From positions 2,108,001-2,172,000 of the forward strand of contig JAVHNS010000008.1 in NCBI GenBank assembly GCA_036872755.1: a stretch of DNA of 64,000 nucleotides, in the 5' to 3' direction. The position numbers were made by a program, and so were the translations under genes. The notes below the pieces were generated by a model that had not been told where the DNA came from, made no database searches, and saw only the letters and a list, made by a program, of their open reading frames with translations. Within the stretch, counting starts at the first letter, position 1. The number at the start of each line of letters is the position of its first letter. Positions 24,445 to 36,023 of this stretch are shown here, piece by piece. The DNA comes from Orbilia blumenaviensis (Eukaryota; Ascomycota; Orbiliomycetes; Orbiliales; Orbiliaceae).

Positions 24445-25555
24445 CTACTTTGAACCCTCCGGGGTCTTCCCGAGCACTTCTTCCAGAGCCGCCACTTCCG
24501 CTTCTGACTTCTTGATACCTAGTAGATCGCCGCCGCTCTTCAATGCGCCCTCTTCCGTGAGCGACAAACCACGTGCTTTTTCTAGATGCCGTCTGCTCAT
24601 CCTTTCCACATAAAGCGCTCTGTTCCATTGTTTCTCCCTTAGGCCACCTGGTGCGGGCGTGTCCAGATCCATGGCGTCACTATCTCCGTTATCGCCAAAC
24701 ACAGTAACGGCTTGTTTTTTAAGCTCAGTGACAACCCGGCGCAACTCTTTAACCTGCACGGCTGCAAATTCCGTGTCTTCGCCAAAAGATTTTATGCTAT
24801 TGGTAGCATTGTTCGGGTTGAGAAGGAATGCCAACGGACCATCTTCATTTGATGTGGGATTTAGAAGAGTACGTAATGATTTTAGTACCTTTTCGTTTCT
24901 TGATACATCTGCCTTGAGGAGCTTGTGTAGAGCTGTTGTTTCTTGAAGCTGGCGACGAGTTTGTGCGAGGGATTCAGGCGTAACATCCCTTTCTGGATCG
25001 ATGGAGCTTGCCTTTATGAGGTTTATATTCTATAGCACACAGTGGATGTCAGAGGCTGGTTGATTTATACTACTAAGAAACTGTGGTACTTGCATCATGA
25101 TGCCTTAGTCGCATCCAGTCCCTTATCTCCGGTGCTACTGAAAATATGTTCCGTAGAACATACACCTCAAACTGATCGTAAGCCTTGTCAACCTTGCTCT
25201 CCATAAGCATCTCAAGCATATGTAGGCCCTGTTGGATTTCATTCATCGCCGCATCATCGAAAAGCTCCCTGCCATCTTCGTCGGTTTCAGCTATAGAGCC
25301 CTCTGCGATGTAGCCTAGGGCCGAGGGGCCAGATGAGCGGAGGTAGTTTTCGAGCTGCTGGACTGTGCCATAAACGGACTCATTGGCAGCATTGATGATA
25401 TCATCAACGACTTCCTAGAGTTGAATTTAGAGAGAGATTAGTTTTGTTGACAATTATATATATCGCAGGAGGGGGGGGGGGGGACGGCGCACTAGCGGTG
25501 TGAACGTAAGATGCTCAGTGACGAGACTGGTGGTCTTTGGGTCGATGCCACTCAT
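24445..25555 (-). CDS. mtw1: Kinetochore MIND-complex subunit Mis12/Mtw1
   Basis: Three exons, 25555-25493, 25414-25094 and 25029-24445, give 322 residues. The N-terminus LVTEHLTFTPLEVVDDIINA, then GLHMLEMLMESKVDKAYDQFEVYVLRNIF and the following RDWMRLRHHD match the conserved Mis12 domain, whose members read TEHF...DDIIN...HQLETLL...FDKFEIYVLRNIL. A long helical, coiled-coil-prone C-terminal half follows (ESLAQTRRQLQETTALHKLL and on). Mtw1 is part of the MIND/Mis12 complex, linking CENP-C and the inner kinetochore to the Ndc80 microtubule-binding complex. Intron 1 (25492-25415) contains a 14-base C run. Intron 2 (25093-25030) has a GCAAGT donor with CTATAG acceptor: no in-frame GT donor other than a poor GTTTCT exists, and GC gives HHD-NINLIK. 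Start MSGIDPKT was chosen as the first in-frame ATG just upstream of the domain. Confidence 0.88.
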
Positions 25556-28500
25556 CTCCACGAGCTGGGGGTCATGATCGAGGGAGAGGAAGTATAGAAG
25601 CTGCAGCGGGGCGGATGCCGGTTGGTTACTGAAGCTGGTTGGCTGGTTGACGCGCCAGAACTAGACAACGGTGGACCAAACTATCAAAACAACACGCCAG
25701 AAATCACCAGTCCTAGCTTACGGCTAGTACCTGACTACTGCACAATTAGCAGCTGCGGCACTGCAAATAACAAATCAAGGTCGCAGCGCTGATCATGCGG
25801 CATGGATTAAATCCCGCAATCAACGGTTACACTGCATCGGCACGGGACCTGATATCACTCCGGTCTAATTTTTTTGCGGTTCTTCGAGGGTCGTTAGCAT
25901 TCTGGCGTCTTGTGGGGTTCCAATTCGATTTATCTGCTAGTTGCATAAACTTGAATTGCAAATGCATTCGTAACGCCGATGGTATAGGATCAATCTGCAT
26001 CATGCAAGCGGGAAAAGGTTAAATTTCCCATGGCAAGCTTTGTTGTATTGCGTCAAGCTGGTTCTGTTTCGACATGTATGTATATACAGTGTATATAGAT
26101 ATTCTGTGTGTTTCTATATAGGTGCAGGGGTGAGGCAATTGGTTACAGGCAGCTAAGCTTAGCAATGGTATAATCTACCTGTTAATTAGACGAGCTTAGC
26201 GGAAAATCTAAAACTCCGTGCCATGTCACTCTCTTGCCTATTAGACCGATGCTATTTCATGTAGCATATGCCCAATGTGATTCTAGCCTGCAGCCTCAAA
26301 TCCAGGTGCAGCTTGAATGGAAGGCTCTGGCTGATCAGCCAGGTCGCATCTCGCCTTGGCCTTGGGATAACCCTGTGGTGGAACTATAGAGCTGCGGGAG
26401 AACAAGAACAATGCAAGAACAAGAAAAAAGGCTAATAGGCCAACTCGACTATCGAAACAAATACTATACGTTCCTGCTTCTATAGCTGCAGATATGGCTG
26501 GGTGTGAGGCCAGCATCGCCTTTTTGAGAAGACAGCTTAAAGAATACGAGTCCTCAAGTATCAAGGCCTACCGGAAAAACCGGTTATTGATAAGCACCTG
26601 TAAGTGCTTACGATGCATTGCACGGCGCTGGCACATACGAGAGAATCAGATTAAGGATGGTGAGAGCAACGTCATGGAATTCCCGGGCTGTGATGGTTGG
26701 TTGATTGCTCCACCGCTGGAGGATCCCGAAATTGAATTTCAAAGTGGAATCGAAAGTAAAAGCGGGACGGTCCTTACATAGTGCATACCTGCTCTAACAA
26801 GTACATGTAAGTACATTGCTTGGTATGTATGTATCAGCCAGCAGCACTTATAGTAATTTCATCCCATCTTTTCTCGCCGGCCCACGTTTTTGAGGTCACA
26901 GGAGCAGGCTGATGTTTCAGAGCAGTTCGGCTCGAAGACCGGGGGACTGGAATGGGGCTAGACCATGCTGATATCATAGCGCAGCCGAAATGCCATCGAT
27001 CTTACATGTAGTATGTATGTATGTATGTATGTATGTGGCATCTGGCCGTGCTTTTGTTCCTTTTGTCCATTATTGTGCTAACAAAAATCGTTAGCGAGGT
27101 TGGAATCGGAATTGGAGTTGAAGTTAACTTGAGATTAGATCTAATGGAAGATGAAACTCTAACTGAGGCTGAGCCTGTTAGTCTCACGGCTTTGTTTCTT
27201 GCATCTTTGGAATAGTTACTATTTTAAATTTTGTCTTTGGGAATACATAGAACCAGTGCCAGTACTGGTCGGTGACATTGCATTGATAGGAGTGCTACTG
27301 TACGTCCCTCTACGGAATTCATCTCCATTTGTTTAGGTGTGGTCCGGTTTGTTGGGTTTGACTGACCACAACCACACCAACCACAACCACAACCACCACA
27401 ACCAAGCACCTCCTACCAAATCACCCACACCCTCCCTCAACCTCACTCCATTCTAACCAAGCCTAGACTCACGACACCACCACCACTACCACTGCTATCT
27501 CAACAACCAGAATTGGCATAACTGCCGCCATTCCCACCACACCCTCAGGGCACGGCAGACGAAGATATTTCCTCGGTCTGGGTGGATGGCAGGACTGCAA
27601 TCGTTGGTGCAAAAACAGGAGCTCCCGTAGCCGAACTCATGCATGGCTGGCTTGGTGACGATTTTCTGATTCTGAGCGAACAAACTTTCCTGCATTCGCT
27701 ATCAGCTCGACCCGCCCCGGACTCCCCTGCCCGATACTTCCGCTGCTCGCTGGCTCACTCTGCAACTAAAGCTCGTGCTCTCCAGAACTGAACTCGTGCC
27801 TGTACCTGTGCCTGTACCTGTACTCGTGCTCCACAAGCAGGATTTTGTTCCCAGCAACCCTTGACTTGGGCTCCAATCCACGAAACGTTCCGGCTGAAAA
27901 GGCTGCATTTTTGAAGCTCCACCCGATAATTTATTCTAATTTTTTTTTTTTTTTTTTTTTGATATTCAGGTACTGTACATTATCACAGTGCATCTTCCAC
28001 ACACACTCTCTCATACATATACATCCCGACGTTGTCAACTGCGCCGGCAGTATCGATCGCCTTCCAGATTAAGAGGTGAAAAAAAGAAAAGAAAGGGAAA
28101 AAAGAAAGAGCTTGCTTGAGCTTGATAACAATCTTGCTTTCGGAAGAATAACAATAACCAAGGCGTCGTTTGTCCCATAATTCTTCTGGTGGGAATTGGG
28201 TAGCCACAACGAAGAATTCCCTTCCCTACGCTCTCCGTCACCATACATTATCAGAAACCTCCTACATACGCCGCCGTAGGGGCTAACTACCATTTTCGCA
28301 GCCCCCCAAAGAAATACCACTAGCTTTATTTCACCCTGCTCCCATTAGAAGCAAGGGAGCAAAAAAGAAAACTAATCACAAGCGACCAGCCATCCTGGTG
28401 TTCTCGAAGTTTACCCTTTTCTGTTTGAAAAGGCCTTCGGGTTCATAATGGAGGTAAGAGAACCCTCCCATTTCTCATCTGCTGCTCCTACCCCCTTCAC

Positions 28501-29916
28501 TCGCAAATCACGATTCCCCAGCAATTTTTGTTCCCAAAATCTCAAATATACACCCCTTTAGCAAAGGGAAAGGCGAAAAGAGAAAGGAACAAGAAGAGAA
28601 AAAAGAGAGATATATCGTTATATAATTTTTGGGCGGCTTTCGCTTCCTTGCCCCGTGGTCTTAACGGCTAGGAATTCTTTATTTTCCGTGCCCTGTTGCA
28701 TGTTGCATTATTTTCTCCCGCTGTGCGTTGATCAGGTAGCTACGATCTGTCTAGCACCAGCTCGACTACTTACTAGCATTTCCTCCTCATGATATATCGC
28801 GAAAGTCTGTTCCTTGCAATCCAACGGTTCTCAAACCGTCTTAAACCAGAGCCGTTGCATCATCCCTATTTTGCATAGAAACTTTCAGTTTCTATAAAAA
28901 CAAAAATAACAATAAAAAAAAAAACATCACGAAAGGCATCTCCAAGCGGGGGGTGATCTTTGGCGACGCCTACGGCCAATAGAACACCGGCCATCCTGTT
29001 AGGTAGCTCAGCCTTCTCCAGGTCAATATTATCGTTGGTGAATATCTTGTCTTTCAGCTACAAATATTATTTGTGTCGTGTCTACTAAGGTATGAGAATT
29101 TTCGCTTCCAGTTCTTATTACGTTCGTCATCTCACATCCCAAACATCCCTCTTTACTTATAATAACTCAACCTAGTCTGGAGTATGTTTAGATGTGAATA
29201 CTAATATACGCAACCAATAGCTGCTAGCTATTTTCTCTTCTAGCGTAGCGCTTTTGTTCCTCGAAACCAGCTTTTGTTGGCCGCACATTCCCATCTCTCG
29301 TTGCTGATCACCACCCCCTCACAAGAAGCCCAGCTTACATGGCATAGAATACCCCCTCAAAATCATTTCCCATATACCCTTAATCCTTCCTCGATTTTAT
29401 TCTGTGTTTGATACCCCGGATTTAGACGGTAGACGGACTTGTTGCATGTTCTGGACCTCGTTTTCGCGAAAGAATTCTCCTCTTCAGCTTCCCCTTCAGC
29501 TTCGTACCTTTCGGTTTCCTAGCGATTTCCTAATAGACCAGTCTTTTTTTATATACGTTGTTTACTTCGTCATTCTACCTGTCCCTCAGCGGCTTATAAC
29601 CTCCTATAGCACTTCTGCCCATTCAGATTTACCCTAATATTAACAGCTAGGTTGGTATTACGGGCGCGATTGCTTTGAACATCTCGACTGCTGTCACACA
29701 GCTACGGTCTATTCCAATAGCCTTTCAATACCTACTCCCCCCTTTTGAGCGCCGAATATCCTAATTCTTTAATTGCTTTTATATCCACCTTTTGTGTTTT
29801 TGTTTATGGTCCCTTAGATATTACCGCCACAGCACAGGTCGCAACCTCTTCTGCTTTGCACAGTCTTTGGTTCAGCCCGCACAGCTTGTTTATCGTTTTT
29901 CGCGACTTCATTCACC
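25556..29916. other. Intergenic region and probable long 5' leader of the Gtr2 gene
   Basis: 4.4 kb without a recognised coding gene. It includes a GTAT microsatellite at about 27006-27036, CAA/CCA-rich DNA near 27360-27480, a T run near 27940-27960 and from about 28400 a CT-rich, intron-like and leader-like sequence running into the Gtr2 start. There are short upstream open frames, for example ATG GCA TAG at 29339-29347. A 94-codon minus frame at 26283-26564 with one hydrophobic stretch was not supported. Confidence 0.55.
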
Positions 29917-31484
29917 ATGACAGGCGGTTCCCGTCCTCAAAAACTCAATTACTCACTGGAACGATGGATGCAGGATCCATCTCCTCCTTTACAGTCTCCA
30001 ACACCATCTAAAGTTTCCATGCAGAATGGACCGATTTCAAGGCTGCGAGGGGCTCCGCGGCCGAGGTTGCTACTTCAGGGACAAAGAAGGTGAGGTGGAT
30101 ATATCTTCATTCATGATGGCCAAAAATCTGCTTGATTCTAACCAAGGTATATAAAAATAGGAGCGGGAAGTCCTCAATAAGCTCTGTTGTCTTCCACAAG
30201 ATGCCCCCGACAGAGACCCTATTCCTAGAGTCCACAACCAGGATACAGAAAGAGCCTGTAAAGTAAGGCTACCTATACCATTTCATTGCATTTATAGCAA
30301 AAACCAAAACATAATCAACGTGCTCACGAGAGTGGAAGCCTAACATGGAAACCTCTAATGGACAGCTCCTTTATGGATTTCCAAGTTTGGGATTTCCCAG
30401 GTCAGATCGACTATAATGATGGTACTTTCGACTTAGAGGCACTCTTTGGCGACACAGGAGCCCTTATATACGTCATTGACGCCCAGGACGAATATCTCGA
30501 AGCTCTCACTCGACTCCACCAAACAATCGAAGCGATCCAGCGTCATAATTCATCCATCAACATCGAAGTTTTCATCCACAAAGTTGACGGACTCTCTGAT
30601 GATTTCAAGCTTGACACTCAGCGTGATATTGTTCAGCGAACTACTGACGAGCTAGCGGATATGGGTCTCGATGGTGTACACATCAACTACCACCTCACTA
30701 GCATATATGACCACAGTATCTTCGAAGCTTTCAGCAAAGTAATCCAAAAGCTACTACCAGAATTAGGTACTCTGGAGAATTTGCTCAACGGGCTTGTCAG
30801 CAACTGTCGTATAGAAAAGGCATTTTTGTTCGACGTATTGAGTAAGATTTATGTAGCTACTGATAGTTCACCAGTTGATGTTCAAAGCTATGAGATTTGC
30901 TCAGATTATATCGATGTCGTGCTTGATATGACCGAGATCTACGGGTATGTTGACTTGCGTTTTTCTTGATACTTCTTCCCCCTTCCTTTCCCTTTTATTA
31001 CAAAAGATATGGTTTCTTTTCTTTTCTTTTCTTTTCTTTTTTTCTTTTACTCCTTTGTGGTATATTTCCTGTGTATTCTTTGAGGCGGCTGTGGCAGTGT
31101 CATTGATTGATTGGGATTGGGGAAGGCTGACGGCAAGGCGGGTCCTTAGATATGATCGCGGGGAGTCGGAGGTTAGCACTGTTGAGGAGACCAAGAGCTC
31201 CGTTGGGAGCACAGAGGACTGGTCACTTCCGGATCAATCAAGCGTCATGAAATTACAGAATGGAATGGTACTCTTCCTTCGGGAGATCAACAAGTACGAA
31301 CCGCCCACCGCGCTGGCTTCTGGTTGTGGCTGTGCTAACGTGACATGGCGGTTCTTCTGGACGTAGGTTTCTCGCGCTCATATGCATTATGCGAAAAGAG
31401 AGCTTTGAAAAGCGCGGTCTTATCGATTACAATGTCCAAGTCTTCCAACAGGCACTGGAAAAAGTATTCGAACTCCACAGATAG
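29917..31484 (+). CDS. gtr2: Rag-type small GTPase Gtr2 (RagC/D orthologue)
   Basis: Five exons, 29917-30089, 30161-30262, 30366-30944, 31150-31293 and 31367-31484, give 371 residues; yeast Gtr2 is about 340. The extra length is an N-terminal Pro/Ser-rich leader. The GTPase domain shows [20 protein letters not shown] (P-loop, split by intron 1), [12 protein letters not shown] (switch region), [14 protein letters not shown] (G3) and FIHKVDGL (G4). The C-terminal roadblock-like dimerisation domain includes [36 protein letters not shown] and [15 protein letters not shown]. Gtr2 pairs with Gtr1 on the vacuole membrane in the EGO/Ragulator system that signals amino-acid sufficiency to TORC1. The start is ATGACAGG in the context CACCATG. 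The acceptor of intron 3 (CCTTAG) was chosen because it gives GYDRGE, matching the GWDR-type segment after TEIY in relatives. All frames close. Confidence 0.93.
31012..31045. repeat. (TTTTC)n pyrimidine repeat in Gtr2 intron 3
   Basis: About five TTTTC units followed by a T run in the 205-nt intron 30945-31149, the longest of the gene. It lies about 100 bases upstream of the acceptor. Confidence 0.85.
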
Positions 31485-33413
31485 AAACATGGGGGCAAGC
31501 CGATTTTGAAGCTTGAATGCGACGGGTGTTCTCTCTGTATCATTAACCCGAAGAAAAAGAAAGAAGCAAAACAAAGCAGAAGTTGGAGTACCGGAAATGA
31601 ATCTGGGTTCACTGGTGGAACTATGAGTGAGTTGGAACAGGTTGAATCAGAAGCAAATCCTCCGGCAAAAACAGAAGAAGTGTTAAAAATTGGCGAGCAA
31701 GAGGCTTAGGCAGAAACGATTGTTGGCATCTGGACGAAACAAAACAAGAGAAGACACATGGCTCGGCTCAAGCGCAGCTCCATGTATGACATAGCTTCAA
31801 GTTCCAGAAGCCCACGGGACTACACGTATCATCTCCATCAATGTAATGAAAGATAAAATAAAATAATTCATTCCATCTCAATCTTTTCTCGTAAACCAGT
31901 CTGATACCGTGATCCCATCTCAACCTGCTTAAATCTGGATATGATTTCTGTGGCTTGGCCCAAAGGTGTCTACCGGAATAAACACGCGGTATTCTTGACC
32001 TGAGAAAACCTCATTCCCAAATGTCTTTTCCAGGGCAATTTGCTTGTCGCATTGTACAACAGCACGGCAAGAATCCTCTGCTAGCTTCGCGCCCAAGCCT
32101 CTTTGGAAATTTGACTAAATACCCAGGTATCGCGGGGAGCCTTATGTTCCTCTGATCGGTCCAAGTTGATGGCAAGCAGCAAGGGGAATGTGTTGGTGAT
32201 TGCGGTGCTAGGGTGCTGGCTGGCCAAAGCGAGTGAGCCAGGGCGGGGCGCCGTTATACAAAAGCCGTACTCTCGGTTCCACGACCACATCGAGAGGGCC
32301 CAAAGCCGGTCCTTTCTCTGCCTTAACCGGCTTTTCAATCCCTTCACAGTACCCGGCTTTTAGCACCAATTGTTCTCTAGACTTCCGAAACGACGCCCCG
32401 GAGCCTGTCGCTCGAAGATTGTGATAGAATGTCTCAAAACGCGAAGGGCATGCTCAGCGATGAGCCCTGCCATAGCTATGAGCTGTTGTCAGAGGTTTGG
32501 GACGACGAGAACGGCGAAGGATCTGGATTCTAGATATCATCAAGGTGCCTCGCCGGGCGGCTTTGTTGGTAGTCCTCCCAGACAGGCTTGTCATCTGGCC
32601 GTCATATCCACCCCTCATAGGGTCAACCTTCCTCCCTCTCCTTCCTTCCTCAACGTTGAACTGAAACTGCGACAGTAGAAATGGCAAGCCCACATATTCA
32701 CGACCGAGGAGCCTTGCCCGCCTCGGACCCCCAGAAGGTTCTGCAGCCCCCTTCATCGGAAGCCTCCCAGTCGCCATTCCATTCCTTGGTCTCGTTGGCT
32801 CTACTAATGGAGCCCCGGCCCACCAAGGGTATCCGCCGCCCGCGGTGTCGTCCCGGCTCCATTCTAACAGCGTGACACGCCTCGGCCAGGAGCTGCTAGC
32901 AGCTTGGATAAACCAACGAGCCAACGAATCTCAACACCGCCACCCTTATCTCTCATTCCCCTTTCCTTTTCTTTCTTTCGTCCTTTCTTTCATTATTTTT
33001 TTTTTTTTTTTGAGGCCGAAGAAAGCTACCCCATAAAGCATCGTTGTCCCCCCCTCCCCTTATCGCCCTCCCTTTCTTCAGCTTCCCATCCATATCAGTG
33101 TCTTTGCTGAAAGGTAAATAGCCATACCCCCATCCTTGGATTCTCCACGAAGGCTCCTATCAAATGGTCCACTGAAACCCGATGCGACTCCTGGCGGCGG
33201 TATAGTTATTTCTTCCCAAACTAACAGCTTAACCACTCCAGGAATTCATTCGTCCCTCCTGAAATCACATCAATCATCGTCACCACCACCACCACCGTCA
33301 CCACCACCACCACCACCACATAACTTCCATCGTAAGCTAATATGTCTAGAATCCTGTTAGCCCGGATGTTCCACAAAGCTTACTCTCTCATAACAGTTCC
33401 AGACACCCGAGCC
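31485..33413. other. Intergenic region downstream of gtr2
   Basis: 1.9 kb without a supported gene. Open frames on both strands between 32080 and 32930 (including a 156-codon minus frame) lack any recognisable domain and overlap each other. Pyrimidine-rich from about 32940, with a T run near 32998-33010 and CCA/CAC repeats at 33270-33320. The last part is probably the 5' leader, with a possible intron, of the gene that follows. Confidence 0.5.
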
Positions 33414-33902
33414 ATGTCATCTGTGGCCCCCGATACCCGGCGTTCGATCAGCTCCGAGAATGGGATCGACGCGCCACGCTCCCCGTCTAGAGCAGCCAAT
33501 CCCGAATATGTGTCGCCTGCAAGCTTGTCCGGACGGAAGGCCGCACCTTCTCAACAATGCTACAGGGGGAGCGACTCCGGGCTTACAAGTACGTCCGCCG
33601 AACAAAAACCTGCACCGGAGTTTTTTGAAGGACGTCTGCCAAGTGTGGATCCCAGGCCGTCCCAGCCTTTTCGTGGGTGCCCAACTTGGGTAGAAGAGTC
33701 GTTGAAGGATCGCAACAAAAGGGTATCTGAAACTTTGAAGCCTTTTGGTGGACCATTCCCGAAGGGGGGCCCTTACGCAAAAGAGATTGACATCGAAGAC
33801 GACGGATATTCAGATGCGAGCTTTTACGGTAATGGGACAGGATCGCAACCGTCATATCCCCATGCAAAGCAGCACTCGAATGTCTATCATCAATCATTCT
33901 GA
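33414..33902 (+). CDS. Hypothetical Pro/Ser-rich protein
   Basis: I do not recognise this protein. It is intrinsically disordered in appearance (Ser, Pro, Gly, Arg rich) with one dense, probably conserved block: RLPSVDPRPSQPFRG, then CPTWVEESLKDRNKRVSE, then TLKPFGGPFPKGGPYAKE. The C-terminus has an acidic DIEDDGYSD segment and ends HSNVYHQSF. The start used is MSSVAPDT at 33414 (162 residues). An in-frame ATG at 33342 would give 186 residues, with an N-terminus (MSRILLARMFHKAYSL) that looks like a mitochondrial targeting sequence. However, 33332-33396 also looks like a 65-nt leader intron (GTAAGC to AACAG), which would remove that ATG. Transcript data would decide between them. Confidence 0.6.
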   Translation: MSSVAPDTRRSISSENGIDAPRSPSRAANPEYVSPASLSGRKAAPSQQCYRGSDSGLTSTSAEQKPAPEFFEGRLPSVDPRPSQPFRGCPTWVEESLKDRNKRVSETLKPFGGPFPKGGPYAKEIDIEDDGYSDASFYGNGTGSQPSYPHAKQHSNVYHQSF

Positions 33903-35526
33903 TAGTCTGTTATACTATTGCTCAAGTTAACGTCCCGGTCAGCGTCATTGGTGTTTTTTATGTTGTATTGATGTTCTTGCTCCCTTCACGTTGCACTTTG
34001 GCATTGCGTGGGTGTTTCATTGTGGTTGATTTTCGCTGCAAAAAATCTTATATTTCTTGTTACTACTTTTTTCGCTATTGTGGATTATCAATTTGATCAT
34101 TGCGCACTGTATTTCTCATCTCTTGTTAGCTTAATTCATGTTTTTAGTACCGAAAAGAAATAAGACCCTAAACTTACCACATAAGGCTGCATGATGGACA
34201 TGCATTTCCAAGCGCCCAACCTTCGCTTATCAGAATCTGTAGCATGTAGTCGCCTGCCCCTGCATTACATGCGGGGTTCGACAGCGGCAATAAATGTGAC
34301 TTCATATTTTTGAAGCCTCGTCGGAACGGTATATAAGATGGGGTGGGAAAGGCTTTTAGAGCTGGTGAACTCGTCTTTCTTTTATCATCACAGGCACCTT
34401 AATTTGCCCTCCCCTCCTTTCCTCTCTCCAAGACACCGCATATGCAGGTTAAAATTAATTCATGCCCTTTAAGAGGCGAGTGCACCCCTCAATAAGGCAT
34501 AAATTTCAGAGGCGATGGAAGTACTTGGGTACTTGGAGTATAATTTGTCCTTTTCTGAGACCTTGCTTTTCTTTTTCTCCTTTTCATTGTTTTTCTGACC
34601 TTCGGATAGCCTTTGGATTAGGAGGAAATGCCCTAGAATATTCTTGCTCATGCACCCATGCACGCGTCCCGAACCGTACATGCAGATGCAGTATCATGCA
34701 TTGTTCGCCCTGCCAAAAATATTATTGTGGTTAGAATTGACGTCGTAATTCATGTCCGCCTGGGTTTGAAGCTATGATATCGGTTCGCGGGAATGGATTC
34801 GCTATTCATCAGAGCTGCAGAAACTCTCGTCTCCACGGACGAACCAATGAGCTGGCAAGAAGTTATAATCGGGAGGCGACATCTATGAGCATAGGCGTGC
34901 GTGGTCGAAAGTCGATATTGCCCTTGCCACCGACTACGTAACAAGCGGGTAGCTAGCCTTCCGGTTATGTAACTGGACACCGTACGCTGCAGCAACAATT
35001 CGGTCCTTTCGAGTTTTTTATAGGTAACGAAGTGGTTTGCGTTCGATCCTTCGAGGATTTAGCATGGACGCCGAGGTCGGGAATCGGAAGGAACATGTGA
35101 TGCTGGGTTTGATATTTTCTAGAAGGGGATGCGAAATCCGAACGCTGGCCGAGAGTCAAGGAGACGGCTTGGAGAGGCAGGTAGATAGATAATGGATTGC
35201 TTAAGAAACTGGGAGTTATCCAATATTTGAGTGGATCGGGAGGAACTTTTGGTAGGCTGGTGTCTGACCCGGAGGCTGATCCTGAATGTTTAGTGTCCTA
35301 TCGTAGGGTACGCCTGGGTATTCCTTCGCAGATCAAAGGAGTTACGAGCCACGGGCTAATATCGTTGGAAGAAAGAGAAGGAGGAGGAGGAGGGGGAGGG
35401 AAGAAAGATCCAGGAGATTTCGCAGCTGGGTAGGACATTGCTTCGCCGAGATATCGGAATTCTGGCCGTGAGGACACGAGGTTGAAAAGACTTTAATTTG
35501 GAGAGGCTGTGCAGAGCTGGGTGAGA
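33903..35526. other. Intergenic region
   Basis: 1.6 kb between two genes in tail-to-tail orientation. A TATATAAG box-like element at about 34329-34336 followed by a CT-rich stretch could be a promoter, but no coding exon was found downstream. A GGA-rich run lies near 35375-35400. Confidence 0.45.
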
Positions 35527-36023
35527 TCAGGGCTGAGGGCGAGATTTCGAATGCCGGTTATTGGCGCCATCGATGTGCTGTTCTAGGTCCTTCTCTTTTG
35601 GAACTCTCTCTCGAAGAACGCCCAGCACCCAAGCAGCGAGATACAAACTAGAAGAGTATGCAAACCTGAAAGGTAGAACGGCAAGAACGATGGAGGTTAT
35701 GAGGATAGTGTCCAGAATCGATCGGACAATCTTCAGGAATGGGGGCGGATAGAAGCTAGATGATAATAAGGAGCATGAGAAAACGAGGGGGAAAAAACAG
35801 AAAGGAAGGGACTCTCGAGAATAGAGACGATAAGAGGAGTGACAGACATTGAACAGATGGAATACATACTACAGAACGAACGCCATTTCCGCGTCAGGCC
35901 AAGGTGGGTCTTTCGAACCTGGAAAATCACGCTAGCATGCGAGGTGTTTGGTTTGGGAGACCACTTATTCGGGTAAGCCGATAGAATACGACGAAGTTGT
36001 TTACGGAGACGAAGCCAGTACAT
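35527..36023 (-). CDS. Small single-span membrane protein, family unknown
   Basis: Three short exons, 36023-36005, 35918-35870 and 35755-35527, splice to a 98-residue protein. Introns are 86 nt (GTAAAC to TTCCAG) and 114 nt (GTATGT to ATCTAG). Phases match at both junctions, rebuilding R8 and Y23. The protein reads MYWLRLRSKDPPWPDAEMAF at the start. A proline-rich turn (YFYPPPFLK) precedes a hydrophobic helix of about 20 residues, SILDTILITSIVLAVLPF, and a second less hydrophobic stretch, SSSLYLAAWVLGVL. A charged, basic/acidic tail ends NRHSKSRPQP. A start at the internal ATG (MAFVLYFY) within exon 2 is possible. I recognise no family. The coherent frame across three exons and the membrane-like composition support a real gene; the first exon is the weakest part. 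Confidence 0.55.

Noticed and set aside
26283..26564. 94-codon minus-strand frame with a hydrophobic stretch
   Set aside because: No family, no supporting splice structure, and an equally long overlapping plus-strand frame; not distinguishable from chance.
32454..32924. 156-codon minus-strand frame rich in Arg and Gly
   Set aside because: Overlaps several unrelated plus frames, no domain, composition fits random GC-rich translation.
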